NCBI RefSeq assembly: GCF_016599715.1
Contig: NZ_CP067019.1
Location: forward strand, 930,001 to 994,000
Direction of reading: 5' to 3'
From: Acinetobacter sp. CS-2
GTDB taxonomy: Bacteria > Pseudomonadota > Gammaproteobacteria > Pseudomonadales > Moraxellaceae
Length of the DNA: 64,000 nt
Below the pieces are notes generated by a model that saw nothing but the letters and a program-made list of their open reading frames with translations, was not told the origin of the DNA and did no database searches. Both the position numbers and the translations under genes were made by a program. Positions 51,848-59,807 of this stretch are shown here, piece by piece; position 1 is the first letter of the stretch; each line of letters begins with the position of its first letter.

Positions 51848-52101
51848 AGACCCCAAGCGTTTCGTTTGGATGTCGATGTCGCATTAAAAAAAGTATCTAT
51901 TTGCTGATTATTCTTAATTAGCGTTGGGGAAACCTAACATGTGTGGAGGGGATCCGGGTTCCGTCACTTCCTCTGCCAAGCAAGTAGCTGATAAGTGAAG
52001 TTAATAGTTGATTTGGTTTATTCTTGGATATGTATGCGATGAGACATAAATTAATTATTTTCCCTTTGTTATGCCTGAGCATTAAGGGTAACTTCACTTA
52101 T
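51848..52101 (+). ncRNA. Putative retron non-coding RNA (msr-msd)
   Basis: About 254 bases of higher GC and strong folding between a promoter and the RT gene. In order: hairpin CCAAGCG-TTT-CGTTTGG (51,853-51,869); hairpin GCTGATTA-TTCT-TAATTAGC (51,903-51,922); hairpin GTTGGG-GAAA-CCTAAC (51,923-51,938), a GNRA loop; a GC-rich GGAGG...CTTCC arm (51,945-51,970); then a perfect 13-bp repeat ATAAGTGAAGTTA (51,991-52,003) / TAACTTCACTTAT (52,089-52,101) enclosing CCCTT..ATGC-CTGA-GCAT..AAGGG (52,062-52,088). The long repeat is either the a1/a2 pair or the base of the msd stem. It ends 13 bases before the RT start, the position of a2 in retrons. Exact msr and msd limits cannot be set by eye. Confidence 0.68.
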
Positions 52102-52114
52102 ATCAAATACTAAT

Positions 52115-53311
52115 ATGACTATTCCTGATAAATATTTATTTAAATTAAATACAACAAACAAAATATCCTCACTTAATAATTTGGCATCAGCTCTAGGAGT
52201 TACTTTATCGGATTTAAAATATGCAGCAAATTTACCTGATAATAAAAAATATGAGCATTTTTTTATAAAGAAAAGTGATGGCAGGGAAAGACTCATTCAT
52301 AAGCCATGTAAAGAAATACGAAATATTCAAAGGCGAATTAACCATCGTATTTTTAAGCCATTAGTAATTTGGCCAGTATATTTATTTGGGTCAGTTCCAT
52401 CTGAAAAACATGAGCCTGCACATGATTATATTAATTGTGCAAAAAGACATTGTTTAAGCAAATCTGTTTTGAAATTGGATATTAAAGACTTTTTTGATAA
52501 TATCGATGAGTCATTAGTTAAAAAAATATTTAGAGAATTTTTTAAGTATTCAGAAAGTGTGGTTAACATACTTACAAAAATTTGTTGTGTGAATGGTCAT
52601 GTTCCACAAGGAGCATTAACATCTAGTTATATCGCTTCATTATGTTTATTTTCGATTGAACCTTTGTTGGCACAGCGTCTAAATAATAAGAACCTAAGAT
52701 ATACTCGTTATGTAGATGATATTACGATTTCAACTACTAAACATAAATTCGATTTTAATGCGACTATTAATATAGTAGAAAATTTACTAAATTCTGTTGA
52801 TTTACCACTAAATATAGAAAAAATAAAAACGGAATATTTTTCTACGGAACCACTAAAAGTTCATAACTTAAGAATTGATTTTAATAAACCTCGATATGAT
52901 AAAAGTGAGACTAAAAACTTAAGAGCTGCAATTAATAGGCTTTCTATACAAAAGAAAATACCCAATTATAGATCTCACTATTTTTATAGATCAGATTATA
53001 ATCGTTGTGTTGGGCTGATTAATAAAATTAGTCGTGTAAATAATCCTTGTTCTAATCGTTTTTTTAAAAAAATAAAAAAAATTAAACCTTTGCCAAATCC
53101 TAACGATTTAGAATATGTAAGAAAGAGTATATTTGAGTTAATAAGGGACTCCTTAACCCATAAAAATACCTATCGTTACAGAAAGAAATTTTTTAGAACA
53201 CAGCAAAGATTAATTTTTATTAGATCTCATCCGCAATATATATATGAAGGGTCTGCTAATGCTCTAAATATATTGCTACAAAAATATCGACTAAACTATG
53301 AAGAGAAGTAA
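52115..53311 (+). CDS. Retron-type reverse transcriptase
   Basis: 398 residues. RT palm motifs: LKLDIKDFFDNI (119-130, catalytic D122), VPQGALTSSYIA (163-174), YTRYVDDITIS (196-206, YVDD at 199-202), LNIEKIKTEYF. Between early motifs the sequence NCAKRH (107-112) is close to the retron NAxxH signature. In the thumb the usual VTG is VHN in VHNLRID (249-255). No maturase, endonuclease or integrase domain, so it is not a group II intron protein. Its end overlaps the next gene by 14 bases. Base composition is very low in GC. Role: makes msDNA from the upstream RNA, as guard or trigger of an abortive-infection system. Confidence 0.88.
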   Translation: MTIPDKYLFKLNTTNKISSLNNLASALGVTLSDLKYAANLPDNKKYEHFFIKKSDGRERLIHKPCKEIRNIQRRINHRIFKPLVIWPVYLFGSVPSEKHEPAHDYINCAKRHCLSKSVLKLDIKDFFDNIDESLVKKIFREFFKYSESVVNILTKICCVNGHVPQGALTSSYIASLCLFSIEPLLAQRLNNKNLRYTRYVDDITISTTKHKFDFNATINIVENLLNSVDLPLNIEKIKTEYFSTEPLKVHNLRIDFNKPRYDKSETKNLRAAINRLSIQKKIPNYRSHYFYRSDYNRCVGLINKISRVNNPCSNRFFKKIKKIKPLPNPNDLEYVRKSIFELIRDSLTHKNTYRYRKKFFRTQQRLIFIRSHPQYIYEGSANALNILLQKYRLNYEEK

Positions 53312-54017
53312 AGTGGAAAAATTTAATAAAAAAATAGATGTTTCTATTAAAATTATTATTTTTTCAAGTTTTATAATTTTTGTGATATTTTTTTTGGTTA
53401 CAACATATCAACTCTATAAAAATGGAGTTGATGTCTGTTTTGTGGATGATTGTCTAGGTAATTTTCTAGAATATTATGAAAATACTTTAAAGATTCCACC
53501 TGCTACACTTGCTATATTAACATTGATTTTTTTGTGGCATGCCTCAAATATTTATGTTCACACATATAATACAACTCATAAGAATAATTTAAATACGCAG
53601 ATGGTAAACACTCAGACTACATATTTAAATCATTATAAAAATTTTTCCGAAATTTTAGATCATTATTTGAGTAAGGTTGAATTTATTAGTATTCAAAGTA
53701 TTGATAAATTTGAGTTTTATCACTTCATTCATAATGATTCTGTCAATGGTGATTTTAATATATCACAAAGATATAATGAATTCATTGATGATATTAATAA
53801 CAATATTTTAAATTTACAAAATAATCCAATAAGAGATAAGGAATATAGGTTTCATATAGATGAGATTGTAAAAAAATTTTCTATGATTGGTTTTTCACTT
53901 CCCAATTGTCCACGTAAAGAGTTTATGAAAATTGAATTTAATTGCTATATATTACTTAATTTAATTAATAAAAGTAAAAATATTAAAGAGATAAATAGTC
54001 CATCTCATTGTTTTTAA
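53298..54017 (+). CDS. Two-TM membrane protein, predicted retron effector
   Basis: 239 residues. Two TM helices (about 17-39: IIIFSSFIIFVIFFLVTTYQ; and 68-86: ATLAILTLIFLWHASNIY) with about 28 residues between, then a long cytoplasmic helical domain (NHYKNFSEILDHYLSKVEF; HIDEIVKKFSMIGF). The start ATG lies inside the RT end, so the two are translationally coupled. Ec48-type (type IV) retrons pair the RT with a two-TM effector that damages the membrane during phage infection; this gene has the same position and topology, but I cannot show sequence homology. Confidence 0.7.
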   Translation: MKRSKVEKFNKKIDVSIKIIIFSSFIIFVIFFLVTTYQLYKNGVDVCFVDDCLGNFLEYYENTLKIPPATLAILTLIFLWHASNIYVHTYNTTHKNNLNTQMVNTQTTYLNHYKNFSEILDHYLSKVEFISIQSIDKFEFYHFIHNDSVNGDFNISQRYNEFIDDINNNILNLQNNPIRDKEYRFHIDEIVKKFSMIGFSLPNCPRKEFMKIEFNCYILLNLINKSKNIKEINSPSHCF

Positions 54018-54085
54018 TTTAAAATCAAAATTCTTTTAATTTAACCTGGATTCTTAAGCAGAATTCGGGTTGACTTACGATAAAA

Positions 54086-54245
54086 TCACTCGTCAATTTT
54101 ATTAAATGCATTTAAATTTATTATGTGATTTTTCTTGTTAATATCAACTAAATGTTTAGTCATTTCTCTGCGATCTTTTAACCAGCGAGCATGATTGTAA
54201 GATGCGCGAGTCATATCACTATGTGCATGGGACTAACTGTAATCC
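54086..54245 (-). pseudogene. 3' end of a tyrosine recombinase (first copy)
   Basis: Minus-strand reading gives HSDMTRASYNHARWLKDRREM and ends KHLVDINKKN...NAFNKIDE, then TGA at 54,086-54,088. This is the C-terminus of a phage-type integrase (the active-site Tyr is in ASYNHA). Compared with the second copy one extra base (GTCCCAT for GCCCAT) shifts the frame just upstream. All of the rest of the integrase is missing. Confidence 0.8.
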
Positions 54246-54355
54246 TGCTAATTTGAATAAATAACTATTCAATGTGTTTTTAGTTAAATGCAAAAAAAAA
54301 TCTTAGTCTTTATTAGGCTAAACTCACCATAAAATCTTTATTCGTAGTTAAAAAT

Positions 54356-54958
54356 ATGAGCCACTTTCCTAAAGTTCTTGTGTTTGATGCTTTTGGGACA
54401 CTTGTCAAAATTGGTGCGAGCCGATCCCCATATCGTAAGTTGATGAGATGGTTAAAAGCTAATGGTAGAAAAACAAGTGCAGATGATGCAGGCATAATTA
54501 TGTCGAATCCTGTTGACGTTGCACAATTAGCAAGGATTTTTGGAGCAGAACTACCAGAACAACTTTGCATGGAAATCAACAATGATCTTGAGTTTGAGTT
54601 AAGTACAATTCAGCTCTATGAAGATACAGTTCCTACACTTCAAATTTTAAAACAAAGTGGTTTCAAAATTGCTCTCTGTTCTAATTTGGCTCTGCCTTAT
54701 GGTGAGCAACTCAAAAAAATACTTCCTAATCTTTTTGATGTCATTGTTTTTAGTTATGAAGTCGGGGCTATCAAACCTGAGCAGCAAATTTATGGGGTAA
54801 TTCAGGCATATTTTGGCTGTGAATTTTCTGAAATGTTGTTTATTGGGGATCATCCTATTTTGGATGTTGAAAAACCCATTTCTTTAGGAATGTCGGCAAG
54901 ACTTATTGAACGCCAAAAAGACCAAAAACTGTTGGATGTCATTCACTGCTTAATTTAA
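54356..54958 (+). CDS. HAD-superfamily hydrolase
   Basis: 200 residues. Motif I VFDAFGTLV (nucleophile D10, acid/base D12), motif II CSNLA, motif III lysine in GAIKPEQQIY, motif IV FIGDHPILDVE. A helical cap (about 18-90). Typical subfamily IA; substrate not predictable. It lies between two integrase 3' ends, followed by a terminator (55,048), so it came as cargo or was trapped by rearrangement. Confidence 0.88.
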   Translation: MSHFPKVLVFDAFGTLVKIGASRSPYRKLMRWLKANGRKTSADDAGIIMSNPVDVAQLARIFGAELPEQLCMEINNDLEFELSTIQLYEDTVPTLQILKQSGFKIALCSNLALPYGEQLKKILPNLFDVIVFSYEVGAIKPEQQIYGVIQAYFGCEFSEMLFIGDHPILDVEKPISLGMSARLIERQKDQKLLDVIHCLI

Positions 54959-55047
54959 AGAAGGTAGATTGTCAGGCTACGTACAACAGTGCTATGAATC
55001 TCACTACGTTAAATATGACCACGATCGATTCTGATGAGAAAAGTAAG

Positions 55048-55083
55048 AGACTCCTGATTGTGTTGAAATTGCAGGAGTCTTTG
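55048..55083 (+). terminator. Terminator downstream of HAD gene
   Basis: AGACTCCTG (55,048-55,056) pairs perfectly with CAGGAGTCT (55,072-55,080), then TTT. The T-run is short, so strength is uncertain. Confidence 0.55.
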
Positions 55084-55176
55084 AGCAGAAAAAATGAGTT
55101 TAACTATAGTTTTGTACGCATTTTATTGCTATCAATACTCGTAGTTTTTTTGAGATTAGATAGTTTATTTTTGGTG

Positions 55177-55329
55177 TTATTCATGCCAATGATCAATAGC
55201 ATCAGCTAAATGCTGCATCATCTGTCTTCGATCTTTTAACCAACTCGCATGGTTGTAAGAAGCTCGGGACATGTCGCCATCCACATGGGCTAACTGTAAT
55301 TCAATCCAGTCCTTATTGTAATTCTGCTC
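55177..55329 (-). pseudogene. 3' end of a second tyrosine recombinase
   Basis: An uninterrupted minus-strand frame reads EQNYNKDWIELQLAHVDGDM, SRASYNHASWLKDRRQMMQH and ends LADAIDHWHE with stop at 55,177-55,179. It is a homologue, not an identical copy, of the first remnant (about three quarters of bases match over 120). It is cut at 55,329, where an RTX-repeat coding sequence on the opposite strand begins at once. Confidence 0.85.
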
Positions 55330-56274
55330 GATCTAGGTCTAAGTTTCACGGTTGAAAACACTGCATTACTAGGTCTTTTAGGTCCGACTTCAACACTCAC
55401 GATTACTGCAATTGACGGCGGTGATATCGATAACTGGGCAATTAATGAGTTGCTTGCGACAGTAAGATTACAATCTGACGGCATTAACTTGTTAACTGTC
55501 TTACAAACCTTAAATGGCGGATTAACGCTGGATGTCAGTGTATTGGGTACTTTCACCATTACAGCAACTGACAGCTATAATTCAACAGATAGCGATATTA
55601 TCGCTTCTCTTGCTGATGCAGCGGTTCTTGAAGGTCTAATCGGTCAGAGCGGTAGTCCTGATATTATTCAAGGAACTTCTGGAAATGATGTTTTGGATAG
55701 TAGCTTATTAGGATTCAGCAGTGAACGTCTATATGGCTTTGATGGTGATGATGTCCTGAATGGCAATGATGGTAATGACTTGTTACGAGGTGGTACAGGT
55801 AACGATACATTAAATGGTGGTGCTGGTAATGATTTACTCATTGATGGTAATGGTTATGACACTATGAATGGCGGTTCAGGCAATGATACGATTATGATAT
55901 CTGGCACTGGATTTGAATCTGTGAATGGTGGCTTAGGCATTGATACTTTGACATTATTGGGAGGAATCAATCTTGATCTATCCTTGCATAATAACATCAC
56001 AGGTATTGAGCACATTAATTTGGGTAATGAAGCAGAAGGATCAACACTTACTCTGACAGCTCAGGATGTTCTAGATATTTCTGATACTGATATATTGGCA
56101 ATCTACGGTGATGCTGCTGATAAAGTTACATTGGAAACAGGTGCTATTAAAGGAGCTGTTATTACAGATGCCAATAATGTCACTATGACTGAGTATACTT
56201 GGAGTGATTCTAGTGCCAAAGTATGGGTTGAGAATGAGATCGTTGCTGCAGGTGGTGTAAATATCATTATCTAA
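55330..56274 (+). pseudogene. 3' fragment of a large RTX/Bap-type adhesin
   Basis: 315 codons open from the junction at 55,330 with no start codon of its own. N-terminal part is beta-rich (LGLSFTVENTALLGLLGPTS), then a block of calcium-binding nonapeptides (GFDGDDVLNGNDGNDLLRGG; TGNDTLNGGAGNDLLIDG; GYDTMNGGSGNDTIMI) and a C-terminal type I secretion domain (GAVITDANNVTMTEYTWSD). This is the end of an exported biofilm-associated protein whose thousands of upstream residues have been deleted. The ending ..VNIII and the terminator are intact. Confidence 0.88.
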
Positions 56275-56320
56275 AACTCATCTTAGATATGTTGCAAAGG
56301 CAGCATATTGGGTCAAACCC

Positions 56321-56356
56321 AAATCCCAGTTTTAATCTCTTAAAACTGGGATTTTC
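56321..56356 (+). terminator. Terminator of the RTX adhesin fragment
   Basis: AATCCCAGTTTTAA-TCTC-TTAAAACTGGGATT, a perfect 14-bp stem, followed by TTCTTT. Confidence 0.9.
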
Positions 56357-56751
56357 TTTAAGTAAGTCTGAACTAATAAACTTAAGAAGGTACGCATCCG
56401 GCGAACTCATCTTACCAATCTATCCTATAAGCTGTAAGTGTCCAGTGGACCCCACTTTTCCTACCTCATTAACACCATGATAGTGTTCACTAAATTAAAT
56501 GGAATGAATAGCCACCGACTTTATTCGGTCTTTTTTACATGGTTTAGATATGGAACTTCGGCTTAAGATCATCAGTTTATGATCTTAATGTGGAAATGGG
56601 TGCAAAATAAAACAGCAGCCCTTAGCTATTTTATTTGAACTTGACAGTTATGTCTTGATCTATTAACTGGTTGATTATTATTCACAATGCACTTTTATAT
56701 TTCAGCGACCTTGTTAAAATTTGCGCACTTGATTAAGTGGCGGTGCGGTAA
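56357..56751. other. Intergenic region right of the island
   Basis: 395 bases without a gene. A GC-richer piece TGTCCAGTGGACCCCACTTT (56,439-56,458) resembles the end of an insertion sequence but I cannot identify it and no partner end is visible. A small hairpin AACAC-CATGATA-GTGTT lies at 56,470-56,487. The promoter of the next gene must be in the last 150 bases. Confidence 0.4.
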
Positions 56752-57339
56752 GTGTTTGAGAAATTAGCTGAACAAAGTTTAAAAATGATGGGCTGGGAAA
56801 TCGATAACCATTGGCCTCTTGATCTGGATCAGTGCGTCATGATTGCTGCACCGCACACCAGCAACTGGGATGCCTTATATGCACGTCTGGCACTCAAGGC
56901 CTTAGGGGTCAACGTTCGTATTACCATTAAAGACAGCTATATGAAATTTCCTTTTGGTCCATGTGTACGCGCAATGGGCGGAATCGGAATTGACCGTACA
57001 GCGAAAAAAGAGGGTGAGCCACGACCAAGTATGGTTCAGGTGATGTCGGATTTATTTAAAACCCATCCAAAACTGGTGATGTTGGTTACACCGGAAGCAA
57101 CGCGTGCCAAACAGAAACAATGGAAGACTGGTTTCTACCATGTGGCAGTCAATGCAGGCGTGCCCATTGCATTGGCTTATATGGATTATGCCAAGAAGAA
57201 AACCGGGGTGGGTAAAATTGTTTATCCTAGTGGTGATTATGAAAAAGATATGGCTGAAATTATGGCTTTTTATGCACAAATTCAGGCCAAATTTCCAGAA
57301 CAGTTTAGCGTGGATACACGTTATTACCATGAAACCTAA
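56752..57339 (+). CDS. Lysophospholipid acyltransferase-like protein (PlsC family)
   Basis: 195 residues from GTG 56,752; a stop codon precedes it in frame. APHTSNWDALYARLAL contains the HX4D acyltransferase motif, and GGIGIDRTAKKEGEPRP and TPEATRAKQKQWKTGFYHVA match the phosphate- and acyl-binding motifs. Short for PlsC (no N-terminal TM helix), as in the YihG/DUF-type subgroup. Likely acyl transfer to a lysophospholipid or other lipid; specific substrate unclear. Confidence 0.88.
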   Translation: MFEKLAEQSLKMMGWEIDNHWPLDLDQCVMIAAPHTSNWDALYARLALKALGVNVRITIKDSYMKFPFGPCVRAMGGIGIDRTAKKEGEPRPSMVQVMSDLFKTHPKLVMLVTPEATRAKQKQWKTGFYHVAVNAGVPIALAYMDYAKKKTGVGKIVYPSGDYEKDMAEIMAFYAQIQAKFPEQFSVDTRYYHET

Positions 57340-57359
57340 GTGAAAACGTACGGTTTCCC

Positions 57360-57432
57360 TGACTGATCTTCAAGCGAAGCCAAGAGATGCAGATGGCAAC
57401 ATCTTGGCTCGATGCACATGATGGATCAGTCA
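57360..57432. repeat. Nested inverted repeat
   Basis: TGACTGATC (57,360-57,368) / GATCAGTCA (57,424-57,432) encloses AGCCAAGA (57,378-57,385) / TCTTGGCT (57,402-57,409). The two stems can stack into a 73-nt hairpin without T-run, in the gap between convergent genes. Confidence 0.55.
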
Positions 57433-57460
57433 CTGTGAAATTCAATTTTCGCTTAAAAAA

Positions 57461-57790
57461 TTATTGATTTTGTGCCGGGTTAATCCCGCCTAAATGTTGG
57501 CAAGCTTCCTGATAAATATAATATTGTTCCTCGATCACTTCTGTTAATGGCACCTTAAATAACTCCTCTCCATCTTTATAGCTTTGTACATAAGATTCGG
57601 CTTTCTGGCGGCTAGAAGCGAGTGCCTGTTCATGATAGGAGGTAATCGAAGTATGCGCCATTTGTGCGGTTTCAATTCTATTGCACTGAAAATTTGTCAG
57701 CATTTTTTCTGCATGTTTCAGCTCATGAGAGGTGGTCAGAGAACAGCCAGATAGAAGAATCATTCCTGCTAATAAAATTAAGGTTTTCAT
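57461..57790 (-). CDS. Predicted small lipoprotein
   Basis: 109 residues: signal peptide with lipobox LLSGC (about 13-17), then a helical mature domain with cysteines C37 and C100 (FQCNRIETAQM; YQEACQHLGG). Unknown function. Confidence 0.68.
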   Translation of the reverse strand: MKTLILLAGMILLSGCSLTTSHELKHAEKMLTNFQCNRIETAQMAHTSITSYHEQALASSRQKAESYVQSYKDGEELFKVPLTEVIEEQYYIYQEACQHLGGINPAQNQ

Positions 57791-57982
57791 TTCTAGGAAA
57801 ATGGATGATGGGGTTAGGTTATTGTATAAAGTTTTCCTGCCAATATATTTGATCTGCCCGACTGATTGGGTGTTTTTTGTTTAAGTGAGATTTATTGTAA
57901 TTTTGACCGGTTGTTATAGATAAATAAGGTTGCAATATCTCAACATATAAACCTGATTTTTTTTGGAGGTAGACACTACTCT

Positions 57983-58777
57983 TTAGAGCAGTGTATTGAA
58001 AATCAGGAAACAGCCAGAAGCAAATAAAAGGCTTAAAACCGTATGTTTAAATTGTGTTTCCGAAATTTTATAAAATAATTTTGCCCCTAAAATGGCGGGA
58101 AAACTGACACTGATCAGCAAAATTGTCATATAAGGCCAGAGCTGGATGTCAAGCGTGCCTTGCAGTAAATAGGCCAGTAAGGTAAACAGCTGAATGCCAA
58201 AATTAAAATGTCGTAAAATGTAACGTTGTTGCTGTTTGGGAAGATTTTTCAGCATGACCCAGGCAGAAGGCAACGAACCGCAAAAACCGCCTAAACCACC
58301 CAGAATTCCGCCCAAAAATCCAACCAGACTGTCTGCCAGTTTTCCGGATTGTTGCAGCCGTGGAAATGCCGGATTGAAAAACATCACCGGACACCACAAC
58401 ATCAAAAATAAGCCTAAAACGACTTTAAAGGCTTCGGGCTGAATAATATGCAGCAGATATGTGCCCAAAGGTACGCCAATCAGCCCGGCAATTAAATAAG
58501 GCAGCACCAGTGCTTTATTTAGATGTGGATGCTGCTGTTCATTGGACAATGAAATGACATGGCTCCACACCGAAGCAAAGACCACCAGTGGGGCAGCAAT
58601 TTGCGGGGGGAGGACCCACACCCAGAATGACATGGCAATGAGGGCAAAGGCAAAGCCCGTCAGTCCCTGTACAAAACCTGCGACCATTGCCCCAACAATA
58701 AATAACAACCAAGTCATAGCGATCTGTACAGATGAAAAATCGGTAGTATTCAAAAGATCAGTCAAAAAGCCAAGCAT
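57983..58777 (-). CDS. TSUP-family transporter (TauE/SafE-like)
   Basis: 264 residues, eight TM helices. GFVQGLTGFAFALIAMSFWVW and GGILGGLGGFCGSLPSAWVML are the paired conserved repeats of the TSUP (DUF81) family. Such proteins export or import sulfur-containing or organic anions; substrate not predictable. Confidence 0.9.
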   Translation of the reverse strand: MLGFLTDLLNTTDFSSVQIAMTWLLFIVGAMVAGFVQGLTGFAFALIAMSFWVWVLPPQIAAPLVVFASVWSHVISLSNEQQHPHLNKALVLPYLIAGLIGVPLGTYLLHIIQPEAFKVVLGLFLMLWCPVMFFNPAFPRLQQSGKLADSLVGFLGGILGGLGGFCGSLPSAWVMLKNLPKQQQRYILRHFNFGIQLFTLLAYLLQGTLDIQLWPYMTILLISVSFPAILGAKLFYKISETQFKHTVLSLLFASGCFLIFNTLL

Positions 58778-58958
58778 ATGTTTAGCAGGATTTATGCAAA
58801 CCTAAGGAGAACTTTGTATAAAACCGCTTCAGCATTCAGGACAGAAATTGTTCCTGTGAATAAAAAAGACATAAATGACTACAAAATTTCACATAGACTC
58901 CCATCGCTCTTCATCAAAGCATCTAATACTGAAGTCACGCCGTAAAGAGGTGATGAAG

Positions 58959-59165
58959 ATGATGAAAAAAGTGATCTTACTTTCTGTATTGGCAGTGTCA
59001 TTAACTGGTTGTGTCCTGGATCCTTATGATGACGATTATGGTGGTCATCGAGACCGTAACGGGCATTATGACCGACACCATCATGGTGACCGTGACTGGC
59101 ACAATAAAGACCATCCGGACTGGGATCATGATAGAAATGACCGAGACTGGCGCTATGGTCGTTAA
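58959..59165 (+). CDS. His/Asp-rich small lipoprotein
   Basis: 69 residues from ATG 58,959 (AGAGG 8 bases before). MMKKVILLSVLAVSLTGC is a lipoprotein signal peptide; the mature part is low-complexity and rich in Asp, His and Arg (GHRDRNGHYDRHHHGDRDWH). Such tails can bind metal ions, but the role is unknown. Longer readings up to 58,875 would put a charged stretch before the signal peptide and are unlikely. Confidence 0.62.
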   Translation: MMKKVILLSVLAVSLTGCVLDPYDDDYGGHRDRNGHYDRHHHGDRDWHNKDHPDWDHDRNDRDWRYGR

Positions 59166-59205
59166 TTAATCTATCACCGATCTGAAATTGACTGACTACA
59201 TTTAA

Positions 59206-59238
59206 CAAAAAAGGATTCCATTCAGGAATCCTTTTTTT
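59206..59238. terminator. Bidirectional terminator
   Basis: AAAAAAGGATTCC-ATTCA-GGAATCCTTTTTTT lies between the convergent lipoprotein and rsmD genes; runs on both sides allow it to serve both. Confidence 0.92.
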
Positions 59239-59246
59239 ATTTTTAA

Positions 59247-59804
59247 TCAGGATGCATTTTTTTGATACAGTCCTGCACGGACTGTTCCAGCCTTGCTTTG
59301 TTTAATCTGTTGCCAAGAAGCGGGGAGTTTAAGCTGATTTAACTCGCGATCGGCCTCCACATAGATAAAGGCACGGTCTTTAATCAGCGGGTCAGCAAGT
59401 TGGGCCAGTTCTTCCCATAAATCCAGACTATAAGGCGGATCTAAAAAAACCAGATCAAAGGACTGTTTCAGGGTAGGTAAGGTTTGCTGTGCCGTGGCGA
59501 CTTTGAGTTTGGCATGTTGGCTGGTCACTTTCAGCAACTGCAAATTATCGGTTAAAAAAGCAGCTTGTGCACGGTTCGGTTCAATCATTACCACCTGTGC
59601 TGCACCGCGGGATAAAGCTTCAAAACTTAAAGCTCCTGAGCCGGCACAGATATCGAGAACCTGTGCATTTTGAATATCCCACATCAGCCAGTTAAACAAA
59701 GTTTCACGGACACGGTCGGGTGTAGGGCGTAAACCTTCAACACTGGCAAAAGGAAGCTGACGGCGTTTCCATTCACCGCCAATAATACGGAGTTGATTTT
59801 TCAT
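59247..59804 (-). CDS. rsmD: 16S rRNA m2G966 methyltransferase RsmD
   Basis: Methylates G966 of 16S rRNA. 185 residues. RIIGGEWKRRQLPF at the N-terminus, TPDRVRETLFNWL, SAM loop VLDICAGSGALSFEALSRGA, catalytic DPPYSLDLW (DPPY) and YVEADRELNQL. Starts 3 bases after mrdA stop in the same direction, so they form an operon. Confidence 0.95.
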   Translation of the reverse strand: MKNQLRIIGGEWKRRQLPFASVEGLRPTPDRVRETLFNWLMWDIQNAQVLDICAGSGALSFEALSRGAAQVVMIEPNRAQAAFLTDNLQLLKVTSQHAKLKVATAQQTLPTLKQSFDLVFLDPPYSLDLWEELAQLADPLIKDRAFIYVEADRELNQLKLPASWQQIKQSKAGTVRAGLYQKNAS

Positions 59805-59807
59805 AGA

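Noticed and set aside
51841..52101. Group II intron (RNA plus RT)
   Set aside because: The RT lacks maturase and endonuclease domains and no domain V hairpin or 3' intron end is visible; gene order with an overlapping TM protein fits a retron better.
54994..55209. 71-residue hydrophobic open frame after the HAD gene
   Set aside because: It runs through the terminator hairpin and into the reverse side of the second integrase remnant, with no good start; probably chance.
56289..56480. 63-residue open frame right of the RTX fragment
   Set aside because: It contains the RTX terminator and possible IS-end sequence, and has no protein-like pattern.
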